In this document: piece after piece, positions 27,876 through 35,413 of the stretch | Numbering within the stretch: position 1 is the stretch's first letter | Layout: every line of letters starts with the position of its first letter | NCBI RefSeq assembly: GCF_016907555.1 | Contig: NZ_JAFBCE010000001.1 | Location: 1,178,001-1,242,000 of the forward strand | Source of the DNA: Microbacterium laevaniformans | GTDB lineage: Bacteria > Actinomycetota > Actinomycetes > Actinomycetales > Microbacteriaceae | DNA length: 64,000 bases | Reading direction: 5' to 3' | Notes under the pieces: generated by a model | The model's input: only the letters and a program-made list of their open reading frames with translations | The model's database searches: none | Told to the model about the DNA's origin: nothing | Position numbers and translations under genes: made by a program

Positions 27876-29039
27876 ATGATGGATGCCGTGTTGCTTGCCG
27901 TGATCGGAGCGGTGCTGCTGCTCCTGGGCGGCGCAGCCGTCGTGTTCGGAGTTCTGCCGGTGGACGCGGCGCTGGAGATCGGCGACCGCGTGTGGCCGAT
28001 CCTTCTGTTCGTCGTCGCCGTGACGATCGTCGCGGAGCTCGCGGCGCGCGCCGGTGTGTTCGACGCCGCCGCAGCGCGCCTGGCGCGCCTCTCGCGAGGT
28101 CGGGTGATCGTGCTGTGGCTCATGGTGGTGGTGTTCGCCGCCGTCGTGACGGCGTTCCTGTCGTTGGACACCACGGCTGTGCTCTTGACGCCGGTGGTCG
28201 TCGCGGTCGCCCGCGCCAATGGGCTCTCGCCGATGCCCTTCGCATTCGCGACCGTGTGGCTGGCCAATACCGCGTCGCTGTTCCTGCCGGTGTCCAACCT
28301 CACCAACCTGCTCGCCGCGCATCGGCTCGGCGATCTCGACGCGCTCGGCTTCCTGGGCCTTCTGGGACCGTCGGCGATCATCGCGACGGTCGTCACGGTG
28401 ATCCTGCTGTGGCTCACGAACCGGCGTGACCTGCGGGGTCGCTCTACCCCCGCCCGTCCGCCCCGGGTGTCCGACCCCGTGCTTCTGCGGATCTCCGCCA
28501 TCGTCCTCGTCGTCATGATGCCGCTGCTGGTCATCGGCATCGCACCGTGGATGCCGGCATTGGGTGCCGCCGTCGTGCTCACGATCGTCTTCGCGTGGCG
28601 CTCGCCGACGGCCCTGCGCTGGGCGCTCGTGCCGTGGCAGCTCGTCGTTTTCGCGTCCGGCCTGTTCCTCGCCGTGGGTGCGGCCGAGGCTCTCGGGTCG
28701 GGCGCCCTCCTCGCCGCGGCGACCGGTTCGGGAGAAGACCTCGTCTCGCTCTGGCAGGTCGCCGGGGTCGGCATGCTGGGCGCGAACGTGGTGAACAACC
28801 TGCCGGCCTACCTTGCTCTCGAATCCGCCGCCGGCTCCCCCGTGCGGCTCGCCGCTCTGCTCATCGGCGTCAACGCGGGTCCGCTGATCACGCCGTGGGC
28901 GTCGCTGGCGACCCTGCTCTGGCACGAGCGTCTGCACGCCGTCGGGGTCGATGTGCCCTGGAATCGCTACATTCTCCTGGGTCTCGTCGTCGCCCCGCTC
29001 ACGGTCGCGCTCGCCGTCATCCCGCTCGCGTTGCACTGA
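27876..29039 (+). CDS. SLC13/ArsB-type membrane transporter
   Basis: The 387-aa product has about ten TM helices in an ion-transporter-superfamily layout: [45 protein letters not shown] (conserved N-L-T-N motif) and the second repeat [31 protein letters not shown]. Paired NNLP/NLTN motifs are typical of ArsB/NhaD-type anion or arsenite exchangers. No ars regulator or ATPase adjoins it, so the substrate is unassigned. ATG 27876 (second ATG 27879) follows GAGGGT. Confidence 0.85.
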   Translation: MMDAVLLAVIGAVLLLLGGAAVVFGVLPVDAALEIGDRVWPILLFVVAVTIVAELAARAGVFDAAAARLARLSRGRVIVLWLMVVVFAAVVTAFLSLDTTAVLLTPVVVAVARANGLSPMPFAFATVWLANTASLFLPVSNLTNLLAAHRLGDLDALGFLGLLGPSAIIATVVTVILLWLTNRRDLRGRSTPARPPRVSDPVLLRISAIVLVVMMPLLVIGIAPWMPALGAAVVLTIVFAWRSPTALRWALVPWQLVVFASGLFLAVGAAEALGSGALLAAATGSGEDLVSLWQVAGVGMLGANVVNNLPAYLALESAAGSPVRLAALLIGVNAGPLITPWASLATLLWHERLHAVGVDVPWNRYILLGLVVAPLTVALAVIPLALH

Positions 29040-29067
29040 CGACTGCTCACGCAGATGCCCTCTCGGC

Positions 29068-29577
29068 TCAGGCGACGGTGAGATCGACCTGGATCTCGCC
29101 GGCGAGGGCTTCGAGCGCGGCGGTGAGCGTCTCGGCATCCGCTGCGGCCGGCAGGCTGACGGTGACGGTCGCCTCGAAAAGCGTGCCGCCGGCCATGGGG
29201 GCCTCGAGGGTGCGGCTGCGGAAGGTGTCGATGCTGAGCGCGTGCGCGGCGATGGCGGCGGTGACGTCGCGGACGATGCCCGGGCGGTCGTTGCCCAGGA
29301 CGGTGAAGGAGACGGCGTGGGGCGCGTCGACGGATGCCGCGGACGGAGCGTCGTGCGTCGTGACGCGCAACAGCCCGTCAAGGCTGCCGAGAGCGGCAGT
29401 GAGGGCCCGCTGCTGATCGTCGGGCACCGCGACGAGCACGATGCCCGCGAACGCGCCGGCCAGCTCGGCGAGTTCGCTCTGCTCCCAGTTGCCGCCGTGA
29501 TCGGCGATGGTGCGGGCGAGAGCGCTGACGAGTCCGGCGCGATCGTCGCCGACGACGGTGAGCACGAGGTGGGCCAT
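29068..29577 (-). CDS. tandem ACT-domain protein (GcvR-like)
   Basis: The 169-aa product consists of two ACT domains: LVLTVVGDDRAGLVSALARTIADHGGNWEQSEL (about 3-80) and VSFTVLGNDRPGIVRDVTAAIAAHALSIDTFRSR (about 88-165). Similar proteins are called glycine cleavage regulators, but no gcv genes are near, so the ligand is unknown. TAGGCT lies 6 nt before the ATG (leaderless). It is convergent with the transporter across 28 bp. Confidence 0.9.
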   Translation of the reverse strand: MAHLVLTVVGDDRAGLVSALARTIADHGGNWEQSELAELAGAFAGIVLVAVPDDQQRALTAALGSLDGLLRVTTHDAPSAASVDAPHAVSFTVLGNDRPGIVRDVTAAIAAHALSIDTFRSRTLEAPMAGGTLFEATVTVSLPAAADAETLTAALEALAGEIQVDLTVA

Positions 29578-29593
29578 GCGGCGAGCCTAACGC

Positions 29594-30379
29594 TCAGGCT
29601 GCGGCGGGTGCGAGCGTCGCCGCACGCCGCCCCATCATCGCCACGAGAACGACCATCAGAAGGGCCAGAGCAAACGCCACCCAGCCGGATCCGATGCCCG
29701 CGCCGCCGTCGGCGGCCGGTTTCGCGAGGGCGTCGGCGACGGAGGCGCCCCACGGTCGTGTGAGGACGTACGCCGCCCAGAACGTCGGCACCGCGGGCCA
29801 GCGGGCCCACCGGAAACCCGCGGCGATCGCTGCGATCGCCAGCGTGAACAGGGCGATGGAGCCGACGTAGCCGATGCCGAGGCCCACCGCCGTCAGGTCT
29901 CCGACGGCGGTGCCGAGCGCAAAGGTTCCGACGACGGCGGCCCAGTAGAAGAGCTCACGGCGTGCCGTTGTGATCGCGTGCACGGACACGGTCCCCTCCG
30001 TGCGCCGCCACGCCGCGAAGACGACCGCCAGGCCGGCCGCGCCGATTGCCGCGGTGAGGATGTACGGCACGCCCAGGGCGACATGCATCACATCCGCGGC
30101 CATCGTGCCGAACACACCGACGGCGGCGACGGCCGTCCAGTACGCGGTTGGGCCGTATCGCCGGCGCGTGAGCTGGAAGCCGACGGCGCCGACGAAGAAG
30201 GCGAAGCCGAGAAGAACCGCGAGCTCGGGAGCCATGATGCGGATGGAGTAGTCGGAGACGGCTTCACCCAGAGCGGTCGACGTGGCCTTCGTGCCCCAGA
30301 AGATCAGGGTCGGCTCGGGTACGCGCGACTGTGCAGCCGGCGGAGGAAGCTGATCGGGCAGGTCGCGCAGGTCAGGCAC
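29594..30379 (-). CDS. COG4705-type multi-TM membrane protein
   Basis: Seven to eight TM helices in two similar halves. The first half starts VPEPTLIFWGTKATSTALGEAVSD and the second includes ELFYWAAVVGTFALGTAVGDLTA and TFWAAYVLTRPWGASVADAL. The repeated TKxxxTxxGEAxSD / LTRPxGAxxAD pattern is typical of COG4705 proteins. Function unknown. GTG 30379 was chosen for a family-like N-terminus; a GTG at 30445 is also possible and the ribosome site is not decisive. Confidence 0.82.
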   Translation of the reverse strand: MPDLRDLPDQLPPPAAQSRVPEPTLIFWGTKATSTALGEAVSDYSIRIMAPELAVLLGFAFFVGAVGFQLTRRRYGPTAYWTAVAAVGVFGTMAADVMHVALGVPYILTAAIGAAGLAVVFAAWRRTEGTVSVHAITTARRELFYWAAVVGTFALGTAVGDLTAVGLGIGYVGSIALFTLAIAAIAAGFRWARWPAVPTFWAAYVLTRPWGASVADALAKPAADGGAGIGSGWVAFALALLMVVLVAMMGRRAATLAPAAA

Positions 30380-30494
30380 TCTCCGATGATGTCGGCATCG
30401 CTCCAAGACGGCGCCAAGAAAGCACCCCGAGTGTGACAGCGGCACGCCGCATCACCTGCGGTGCGGGACGATCTGAGGTAGCTACGGTGAGAAG

Positions 30495-30585
30495 GTGAAC
30501 GGTCTGGGGACCATCACATCGCAGAGTCGTCTCGCGACGATGAGCTGCGCAAGGCGGGACGTCAGATGCAACGTCCCGCCTTTTT
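30495..30585 (+). ncRNA. candidate small RNA with intrinsic terminator
   Basis: No neighbouring gene explains the perfect rho-independent terminator on this strand: GGCGGGACGT (30553-30562), loop CAGATGCA, ACGTCCCGCC, then TTTTT (30581-30585). TACGGT at 30483-30488 is a plausible -10, giving a transcript of about 90 nt. Upstream of the terminator a second hairpin can form (GCAG..TCGTC-TCGC-GACGA..CTGC, 30521-30548). Any ORF in it lacks a stop before the terminator, so it is read as non-coding. Confidence 0.5.
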
Positions 30586-30756
30586 CGTTGCCTCGCGGCA
30601 TCGCGACGCCCTATGGTGATCCTGATGGCCTGGGGGTCATCGAGTTCCACTTTCGATAGCTGATGCGAGCTATGGAGAGGCGGGTCGCAGTGCCGCATCC
30701 CGCATCTCTGCGTTTCCAGCGTCGAATCCGCATGTTGCACGGCCCGCATCCGGGCA
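30586..30756. other. gene-free stretch between the sRNA and the tRNA operon terminator
   Basis: No credible ORF, RNA or repeat is seen. A short inverted repeat ATAGCT/AGCTAT near 30656-30673 is the only structure noticed. Confidence 0.5.
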
Positions 30757-30782
30757 CAAAAAAACCCCGGCTGACCGGGGTT
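30757..30782 (-). terminator. intrinsic terminator of the tRNA-Gly-Cys-Val operon
   Basis: On the minus strand AACCCCGG-TCAG-CCGGGGTT followed by a T run of seven. It lies 8 bp past the tRNA-Val gene. Confidence 0.9.
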
Positions 30783-30789
30783 GTTCTTG

Positions 30790-30861
30790 TGCGCGATACT
30801 GGGATCGAACCAGTGACCTCTTCCGTGTCAGGGAAGCGCGCTACCGCTGCGCCAATCGCGC
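30790..30861 (-). tRNA. tRNA-Val (anticodon GAC)
   Basis: 72-nt cloverleaf with 7-bp acceptor GCGCGAT/ATCGCGC, anticodon stem CTTCC/GGAAG around loop CTGACAC, and TTCGATC T-loop. CCA is not encoded. It is the last gene of the tRNA-Gly-Cys-Val operon. Confidence 0.95.
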
Positions 30862-30889
30862 CTATACAGGCTTATTCAGTTATGAGGCG

Positions 30890-30960
30890 AGGTGGCGACG
30901 GGATTCGAACCCGTGTAAACGGCTTTGCAGGCCGGTGCCTAGCCGCTCGGCCACGCCACC
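30890..30960 (-). tRNA. tRNA-Cys (anticodon GCA)
   Basis: 71-nt cloverleaf starting GGTGGCG and ending CGCCACC plus discriminator U, expected for tRNA-Cys. Anticodon loop CTGCAAA and T-loop TTCGAAT. CCA not encoded. Confidence 0.95.
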
Positions 30961-31027
30961 GTGTGGATTAACCGTGTGGTTTGACCCCACGTGCCGTGAT
31001 CGCTTCGAAAAACGATCCCTGCACTTG

Positions 31028-31100
31028 AGCGGATGACGAGACTCGAACTCGCGACCCTCACCTTGGCAAGGTGATGCGCTACCAACTGCGCTACATCCGC
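31028..31100 (-). tRNA. tRNA-Gly (anticodon GCC)
   Basis: 73-nt cloverleaf with acceptor GCGGATG/CATCCGC and discriminator U. Anticodon stem CACCT/AGGTG around loop TGCCA with GCC, and T-loop TTCGAGT. First gene of the three-tRNA operon. Confidence 0.95.
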
Positions 31101-31131
31101 GTGCTCCCTGGTTGCCCCGGGAACTCGATCG

Positions 31132-31159
31132 ACTCTAGCCGACTATTTCGCCATCGCAA
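31132..31159 (-). promoter_or_regulatory. promoter of the tRNA-Gly-Cys-Val operon
   Basis: Minus-strand -35 TTGCGA (31159-31154), 16-bp spacer, -10 TAGAGT (31137-31132), about 31 bp before tRNA-Gly. Confidence 0.65.
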
Positions 31160-31260
31160 AACTGAGCGCGCCCCGCGCGTGTCCCGGTGTGTCGGATGCC
31201 GGACGATTCGTGCCGGAGCCCGGCATCCGGTAGCATCGAGTCTCGGCCCGCATGGGTCTT

Positions 31261-31336
31261 GGGCGATTGGCGCAGTTGGTAGCGCGCTTCCTTCACACGG
31301 AAGAGGTCATCAGTTCGAGTCTGGTATCGCCCACCA
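31261..31336 (+). tRNA. tRNA-Val (anticodon CAC)
   Basis: Cloverleaf GGGCGAT/ATCGCCC with anticodon stem CTTCC/GGAAG and loop TTCACAC (CAC), T-loop TTCGAGT. Unlike the three leftward tRNAs, the 3' CCA is encoded (31334-31336). TAGCAT at 31231-31236 is a plausible -10. Confidence 0.95.
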
Positions 31337-31339
31337 TCG

Positions 31340-31365
31340 AACCCCCGGCTCAGCCGGGGGTTTTC
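31340..31365 (+). terminator. intrinsic terminator of tRNA-Val(CAC)
   Basis: AACCCCCGGC-TCA-GCCGGGGGTT, a perfect 10-bp stem, then TTCT, immediately after the tRNA. Confidence 0.88.
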
Positions 31366-31420
31366 TCCTCACGGCGTACCGCCGGACGCCCGGCACCGCA
31401 CGCCGCGTAGCGTCGCTGTC

Positions 31421-31888
31421 ATGAGCGTCTCCCCCGGCATCCGCGTGACGCTGGTGGTCGTCGCCCTCTTCAACCTGGTCTCGGCTCTCGCCGGTTGTGT
31501 GCTCCTCGTGGTCGCGGGCGGCGACAGTGTCGGAATGCCGAACGAATGGCTCGCGCGCACGCCTTTTCCCTCCTGGGCGTGGCCGGGACTCATCCTCGGT
31601 GTCATCGTCGGCGGCACTCAGCTGGTGGCGCTCATCGCGCAGCGACGACGGTACGTGCTCGCGTGGGGGCTGCACGCGGCATCCGGTCTCGTGATGATGA
31701 TCTGGATATTCGTCGAGATCGCCCCGCTGCTGGTGTGGTCGCCACTGCACGGCGTGTACTTCCTCACCGAGCTGGTGCAGACGGTGCTCGCCGTGCTGGC
31801 GCTCGGTGCGTGGCCGCAGCCCTTCTTCGCGCGGATGCCGAGACGATCGCGCACGGGAGTGGGAAACACGACCGACACGCCAGCCTGA
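31421..31888 (+). CDS. four-TM hypothetical membrane protein
   Basis: The 155-aa product has four predicted helices (VTLVVVALFNLVSALAGCVLL; GLILGVIVGGTQLVALIA; AASGLVMMIWIFVEIAPLLV; YFLTELVQTVLAVLALGAW) and a polar C-terminal tail. No family was recognised. TAGCGT lies 7 nt before the ATG (leaderless pattern). It is followed by the ynfA-like gene after 12 bp. Confidence 0.75.
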   Translation: MSVSPGIRVTLVVVALFNLVSALAGCVLLVVAGGDSVGMPNEWLARTPFPSWAWPGLILGVIVGGTQLVALIAQRRRYVLAWGLHAASGLVMMIWIFVEIAPLLVWSPLHGVYFLTELVQTVLAVLALGAWPQPFFARMPRRSRTGVGNTTDTPA

Positions 31889-31900
31889 CACACTGGCGTG

Positions 31901-32248
31901 ATGACCACCGCCCGGATCATCGTTCTGTTCGTCCTCGCGGCGATCGCCGAGATCGGCGGCGCCTGGCTCATCTGGCAATCGGTGCGCGAGAATCGCGGCT
32001 GGCTCTTCGCCGTCCTCGGCGTGATCGCCCTCGGTGGCTACGGGTTCGTCGCGGCCTTCCAGCCCGACGCGCACTTCGGGCGCGTGCTGGCCGCGTACGG
32101 CGGCGTCTTCGTCGCGGGCTCGCTCGCATGGGGAATCGTGATCGACGGCTTCACACCCACGCTGTGGGACTATGTGGGCTCGGCTGTGGCCCTGCTCGGC
32201 GCCGCGATCATCATCTTCGCCCCTGCGCTCCAGCGTACTTCGGAGTAA
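31901..32248 (+). CDS. ynfA: UPF0060 (YnfA) family membrane protein
   Basis: About 115 residues in four TM helices: [71 protein letters not shown] and [19 protein letters not shown]. The AEIGGxW and AAYGGVF blocks define UPF0060, a small family distantly resembling SMR transporters. ATG 31901 preferred over the adjacent GTG 31898. Confidence 0.92.
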   Translation: MTTARIIVLFVLAAIAEIGGAWLIWQSVRENRGWLFAVLGVIALGGYGFVAAFQPDAHFGRVLAAYGGVFVAGSLAWGIVIDGFTPTLWDYVGSAVALLGAAIIIFAPALQRTSE

Positions 32249-32268
32249 CCTCCGAAGCCCCCGCCGCC

Positions 32269-32832
32269 TCAGCCCTCGTTCAGCCAGCCGTAGCGCCCTT
32301 GCAGAGCCGCGGCGACGGCGGCGAACCGTCGGCGATCCAGCGCTGCGGCCTCGCGCCGCATCCCTCGCACGTGCACGCTGTACAGCTGCTCGATGTCGAC
32401 CCACGAGGGGCGCCCCTGCGAGTCCCACGGCCCGGTGCCGATGGAGAGGTAGTCGCGGTCGCCGTCGTGCGCCTTGCTGGTCAAACGAATCGCGAACACA
32501 CGGTCGGCCCCGTCGTGGCCGATCACCAGTACGGGGCGGTCCTTGCCGCGCCCGTCGTTCTCCTCGTATGGCACCCAGGTCCACACGATCTCGCCGGCAT
32601 CAGGAGCGCCGTCGCGCTGCGGGGCGTATGTGATCGTCAGCCTGCCCCGCGCCGGTGGGCGTACCTCGCGGGTCGCCGTCTGCCCGCCCTGACCGGGACT
32701 GAGCGTGGGTGTGGTGGTGGGGCGCGACCGGGGACTCTTCGCCGGCGCCGAGGAGCGTGAGCGGCCACCGAGGAGGCCGAGGATCCCCCGAACGAGGGAC
32801 GTCAGGGGGCCGCGGCCGTCGCGAGATGCCAT
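32269..32832 (-). CDS. PemK/MazF-like domain protein with basic N-terminal extension
   Basis: The 187-aa product has residues 1-65 Ser/Arg/Pro-rich and probably disordered. A PemK-like beta-barrel follows: GEIVWTWVPYEENDGRGKDRPVLVIGHD, VFAIRLTSKAHDGDRDYLSIGTGPWD, SWVDIEQLYSVH. This resembles the actinobacterial PemK-like group rather than small MazF toxins, and no antitoxin is adjacent. Ribonuclease activity is unproven. TAGCGT lies 6 nt before the ATG. It converges with ynfA. Confidence 0.78.
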   Translation of the reverse strand: MASRDGRGPLTSLVRGILGLLGGRSRSSAPAKSPRSRPTTTPTLSPGQGGQTATREVRPPARGRLTITYAPQRDGAPDAGEIVWTWVPYEENDGRGKDRPVLVIGHDGADRVFAIRLTSKAHDGDRDYLSIGTGPWDSQGRPSWVDIEQLYSVHVRGMRREAAALDRRRFAAVAAALQGRYGWLNEG

Positions 32833-32872
32833 GGCTTCACGCTACCAACCGCTGTCGCACGTCTTCGCACGG

Positions 32873-32910
32873 CGAAGGGGCGCCGGACCGTGAGATCCGA
32901 CGCCCCTTCG
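32873..32910 (-). terminator. stem-loop after amt
   Basis: Arms CGAAGGGGCG and CGCCCCTTCG with an inner CGGA/TCCG stem, 12 bp past the amt stop, no T run. Confidence 0.6.
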
Positions 32911-32921
32911 ATGGGTGCGAG

Positions 32922-34205
32922 TCAGTCGACGAGCGCGTAGCCCTCTTCGCCATGCACGACGGTGTCGATGCCGGCGATCTCGTCCTCGTTCTTCACGCGG
33001 AAGCCGATCGTCTTCTCGATGATGAAGCCCAGCACGTAGGCGACCACGAAGGAGAACACCAGCACCGTGACGGCGGCGATCGCCTGGAGGATCAGCTGCT
33101 CGGCGTTGCCGCCGAGGAACAGGCCCGTACCCGTGGCGAAGAAGCCGAGGTAGAGCGTTCCGATCAGACCACCGACGAGGTGGACACCCACGACGTCGAG
33201 CGAGTCGTCGAAGCCGAGACGCCACTTGAGCTCGACCGCGAGGGCGCAGACCGCACCGGCGATGATGCCGAGCAGCAGCGACCAGCCCGGCGCCAGGTTG
33301 GCGCAGGAGGGCGTGATGGCGACGAGGCCGGCGACGGCACCCGAGGCGGCGCCGACGGCGGTCGGCTTGCCGTCCTTGAGCTTCTCGACCATCGCCCAAC
33401 CGAGGATGGCCGCCGCGGTGGCGCCCAGCGTGTTCAGCACGATGAGGCCGGCGGGCGAGCCGACGCCGGCGATGCCGGAGAGGATGTCACCGCTCGTGCC
33501 CTCGGGGGCGGCGTAGAAGGCCGCGGCGCCGGCGTTGAAGCCGAACCAGCCGAACCACAGGATCGCTGCTCCCAGCATCACCAGCGGCACGTTGTGCGGC
33601 TTGTGGATGCCCTTCTGGAAGCCGACGCGCTTGCCGAGCACCAGGGCGAGAGCGAGGGCGGCTGCACCGGCGTTGATGTGGACAGCGGTTCCACCGGCGT
33701 AGTCGATCACCTCGGTCGAGAAGCCCAGGGTGGTTCCGAGGTTGAAGATCCAGCCGTTGGTGTTCCACACCCAGCCGGCGACGGCGAAGTAGTCGATCGT
33801 CGCGAAGAAGAACGCGAAGATCATCCACGAGCCGAAGCGGGCGCGGTCGGCGATGGCGCCGGAGATGAGGGCCACGGTGATGATCGCGAAGGTGGCGCCG
33901 TAGGCGACGGCCGTGAGGTTCACGGTCGCGTTCTCACCGGTCGCCATCGCGCCGAGGCCGAAGTCGGAGAAGGGGTTGCCCAGGATGCCGCCCCACCAGT
34001 CGGCGGTCTGCATGTTGTATCCGTAGAGGATCCAGAGCACCGCGACGAGACCCATCGCGCCGAAGCTCATCATCATCATGCTGATGACGCTCTTCGCCTT
34101 GACGAGGCCGCCGTAGAAGAAAGCCACGCCCGGCGTCATAAAGAGCACGAGAGCCGTAGCGGCGATATACCAAGCGAGATTTCCGCTGTCCATGAAGGTC
34201 CTCAC
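32922..34205 (-). CDS. amt: ammonium transporter
   Basis: Eleven-TM Amt/Mep/Rh channel. The 427-aa product has ALVLFMTPGVAFFYGGLVKAKSV, DYAGGTAVHINAGAAALALALVLG (conserved DFAGG..H motif) and FGWFGFNAGAA. The second pore His is in GVHLVGGLIGTLYLG. Unlike many actinobacteria, no glnK or glnD follows. A GlnR-like box lies about 105-120 bp upstream, so nitrogen control is likely. ATG 34205 follows GAGGAC. Confidence 0.96.
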   Translation of the reverse strand: MRTFMDSGNLAWYIAATALVLFMTPGVAFFYGGLVKAKSVISMMMMSFGAMGLVAVLWILYGYNMQTADWWGGILGNPFSDFGLGAMATGENATVNLTAVAYGATFAIITVALISGAIADRARFGSWMIFAFFFATIDYFAVAGWVWNTNGWIFNLGTTLGFSTEVIDYAGGTAVHINAGAAALALALVLGKRVGFQKGIHKPHNVPLVMLGAAILWFGWFGFNAGAAAFYAAPEGTSGDILSGIAGVGSPAGLIVLNTLGATAAAILGWAMVEKLKDGKPTAVGAASGAVAGLVAITPSCANLAPGWSLLLGIIAGAVCALAVELKWRLGFDDSLDVVGVHLVGGLIGTLYLGFFATGTGLFLGGNAEQLILQAIAAVTVLVFSFVVAYVLGFIIEKTIGFRVKNEDEIAGIDTVVHGEEGYALVD

Positions 34206-34308
34206 TGATGTGTTGTGTAACTCGGACCGGGTCGCCGCGGTTTCGGGGTCGGGGCGTCCCAGCGCACTCAGTGTTGCGGTACGCGGTTACCGCCGGTATC
34301 CGCGTCGT

Positions 34309-34324
34309 GTTTCGCGTTGGTTAC
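34309..34324 (-). promoter_or_regulatory. GlnR-like box upstream of amt
   Basis: On the amt strand GTAAC-CAACGC-GAAAC fits the actinobacterial GlnR consensus gTnAC-n6-GaAAC exactly. A looser GATAC..GTAAC pair lies next to it. Confidence 0.6.
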
Positions 34325-34384
34325 GCGCGCCGCGTCCAGGTAAACATCACGTTTCGGGGTGGCGGGCATCGCCGCTGAGGGCGA

Positions 34385-35413
34385 TCAGGAATGCGTGAGC
34401 GCGTTGAGGCGCGAGATCGCGCGCAGGTATTTCTTGCGATAGCCGCCCGCGAGCATCTCTTCGCCGAAGACCTCGTCGAGGGGGCGACCGGTCGCGCGCA
34501 CCGGGATCTGCGCGTCGTATGCCCGGTCCACGAAGGCGACGAAGCGCAGTGCGGCGGACTGGTCCTGAAGAGTGATCACGTCACGCAGGCCGATCATCGA
34601 CAGGTTCTCGATCAGGCGCACGTAGCGCGAAGGGTGCACCGTCGCGAGGTGGCGGATCAGTTCGGCGAACGCGTCGTCCGAGACGACACCGGATGCCGCG
34701 GCGCCATCGATGGCCGCGCGGTAGGCGGCGTCGTCGCACACCTCGGCGTGCCCATCGAGGGCGCGCTGACGGTAGTCTGTGCCGTCGATGCGGATGGTCT
34801 CGAAGCTCGATGCCATGGCGCGGATCTCGCGGAGGAAGTCCTGCGCGGCGAATCGCCCTTCGCCGAGCGCATTGGGCGGGGTGTTCGATGTCGCCGCGAG
34901 CCGCGTTCCGGTGGGGACCAGCTCCCCCAGCAGTCGGGTCATCACCATGGTGTCACCCGGGTCGTCGAGCTCGAACTCGTCGATGCACAGCAGGTCCGCT
35001 CCGCGGAAGAGCTCGACCGTCTTCTGGTACCCGAGTGCTCCGACCAATGCGGTGTATTCGATGAACGATCCGAAGTACTTCCGTCGCGCCGGCATCGCGT
35101 GATAGATGGCCGCGAGCAGATGGGTCTTGCCGACGCCGAACCCGCCGTCGAGATACACGCCCGGCTTCATCTCCGGCACCTTCTTCGCGCGGCGGAAGAG
35201 TCCGCCGCGCTCAGCCGGACCCCCGCCGAGGCTGAACGCGATGAGCCGTTCCTTGGCCTCGTGCTGCGAAGGAAAAGACGGATCGGCGCGATACGTGTCG
35301 AAGGTCGCACCGTCGAACTGCGGCGGCGGCACGAGTGCGGCGACCATCTCTGCGCCGGACACCGCCGGCTGACGATCGACGAGGCGAATCGTGCCGGAGT
35401 CGGTGGATGTCAT
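34385..35413 (-). CDS. zapE: ZapE/AFG1-like ATPase
   Basis: P-loop ATPase of the AFG1/ZapE family, linked to cell division in proteobacteria. The 342-aa product has Walker A GGFGVGKTHLLAA, Walker B LLCIDEFELDDPGDTMVMTRLL, sensor TRLAATSNTPPN and C-terminal RFVAFVDRAYDAQIPV. The ATG at 35413 overlaps the upstream hydrolase stop (ATGA); a longer in-frame reading lies inside that gene and is not used. The two genes are coupled. Confidence 0.93.
   Translation of the reverse strand: MTSTDSGTIRLVDRQPAVSGAEMVAALVPPPQFDGATFDTYRADPSFPSQHEAKERLIAFSLGGGPAERGGLFRRAKKVPEMKPGVYLDGGFGVGKTHLLAAIYHAMPARRKYFGSFIEYTALVGALGYQKTVELFRGADLLCIDEFELDDPGDTMVMTRLLGELVPTGTRLAATSNTPPNALGEGRFAAQDFLREIRAMASSFETIRIDGTDYRQRALDGHAEVCDDAAYRAAIDGAAASGVVSDDAFAELIRHLATVHPSRYVRLIENLSMIGLRDVITLQDQSAALRFVAFVDRAYDAQIPVRATGRPLDEVFGEEMLAGGYRKKYLRAISRLNALTHS

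Noticed and set aside
30495..30660. GTG-initiated small protein in the sRNA candidate
   Set aside because: The frame has no stop before the intrinsic terminator and shows no coding character.
31261..31336. tRNA cluster as an integration site with flanking att repeats
   Set aside because: No duplicated tRNA 3' end, integrase or atypical gene content on either side.
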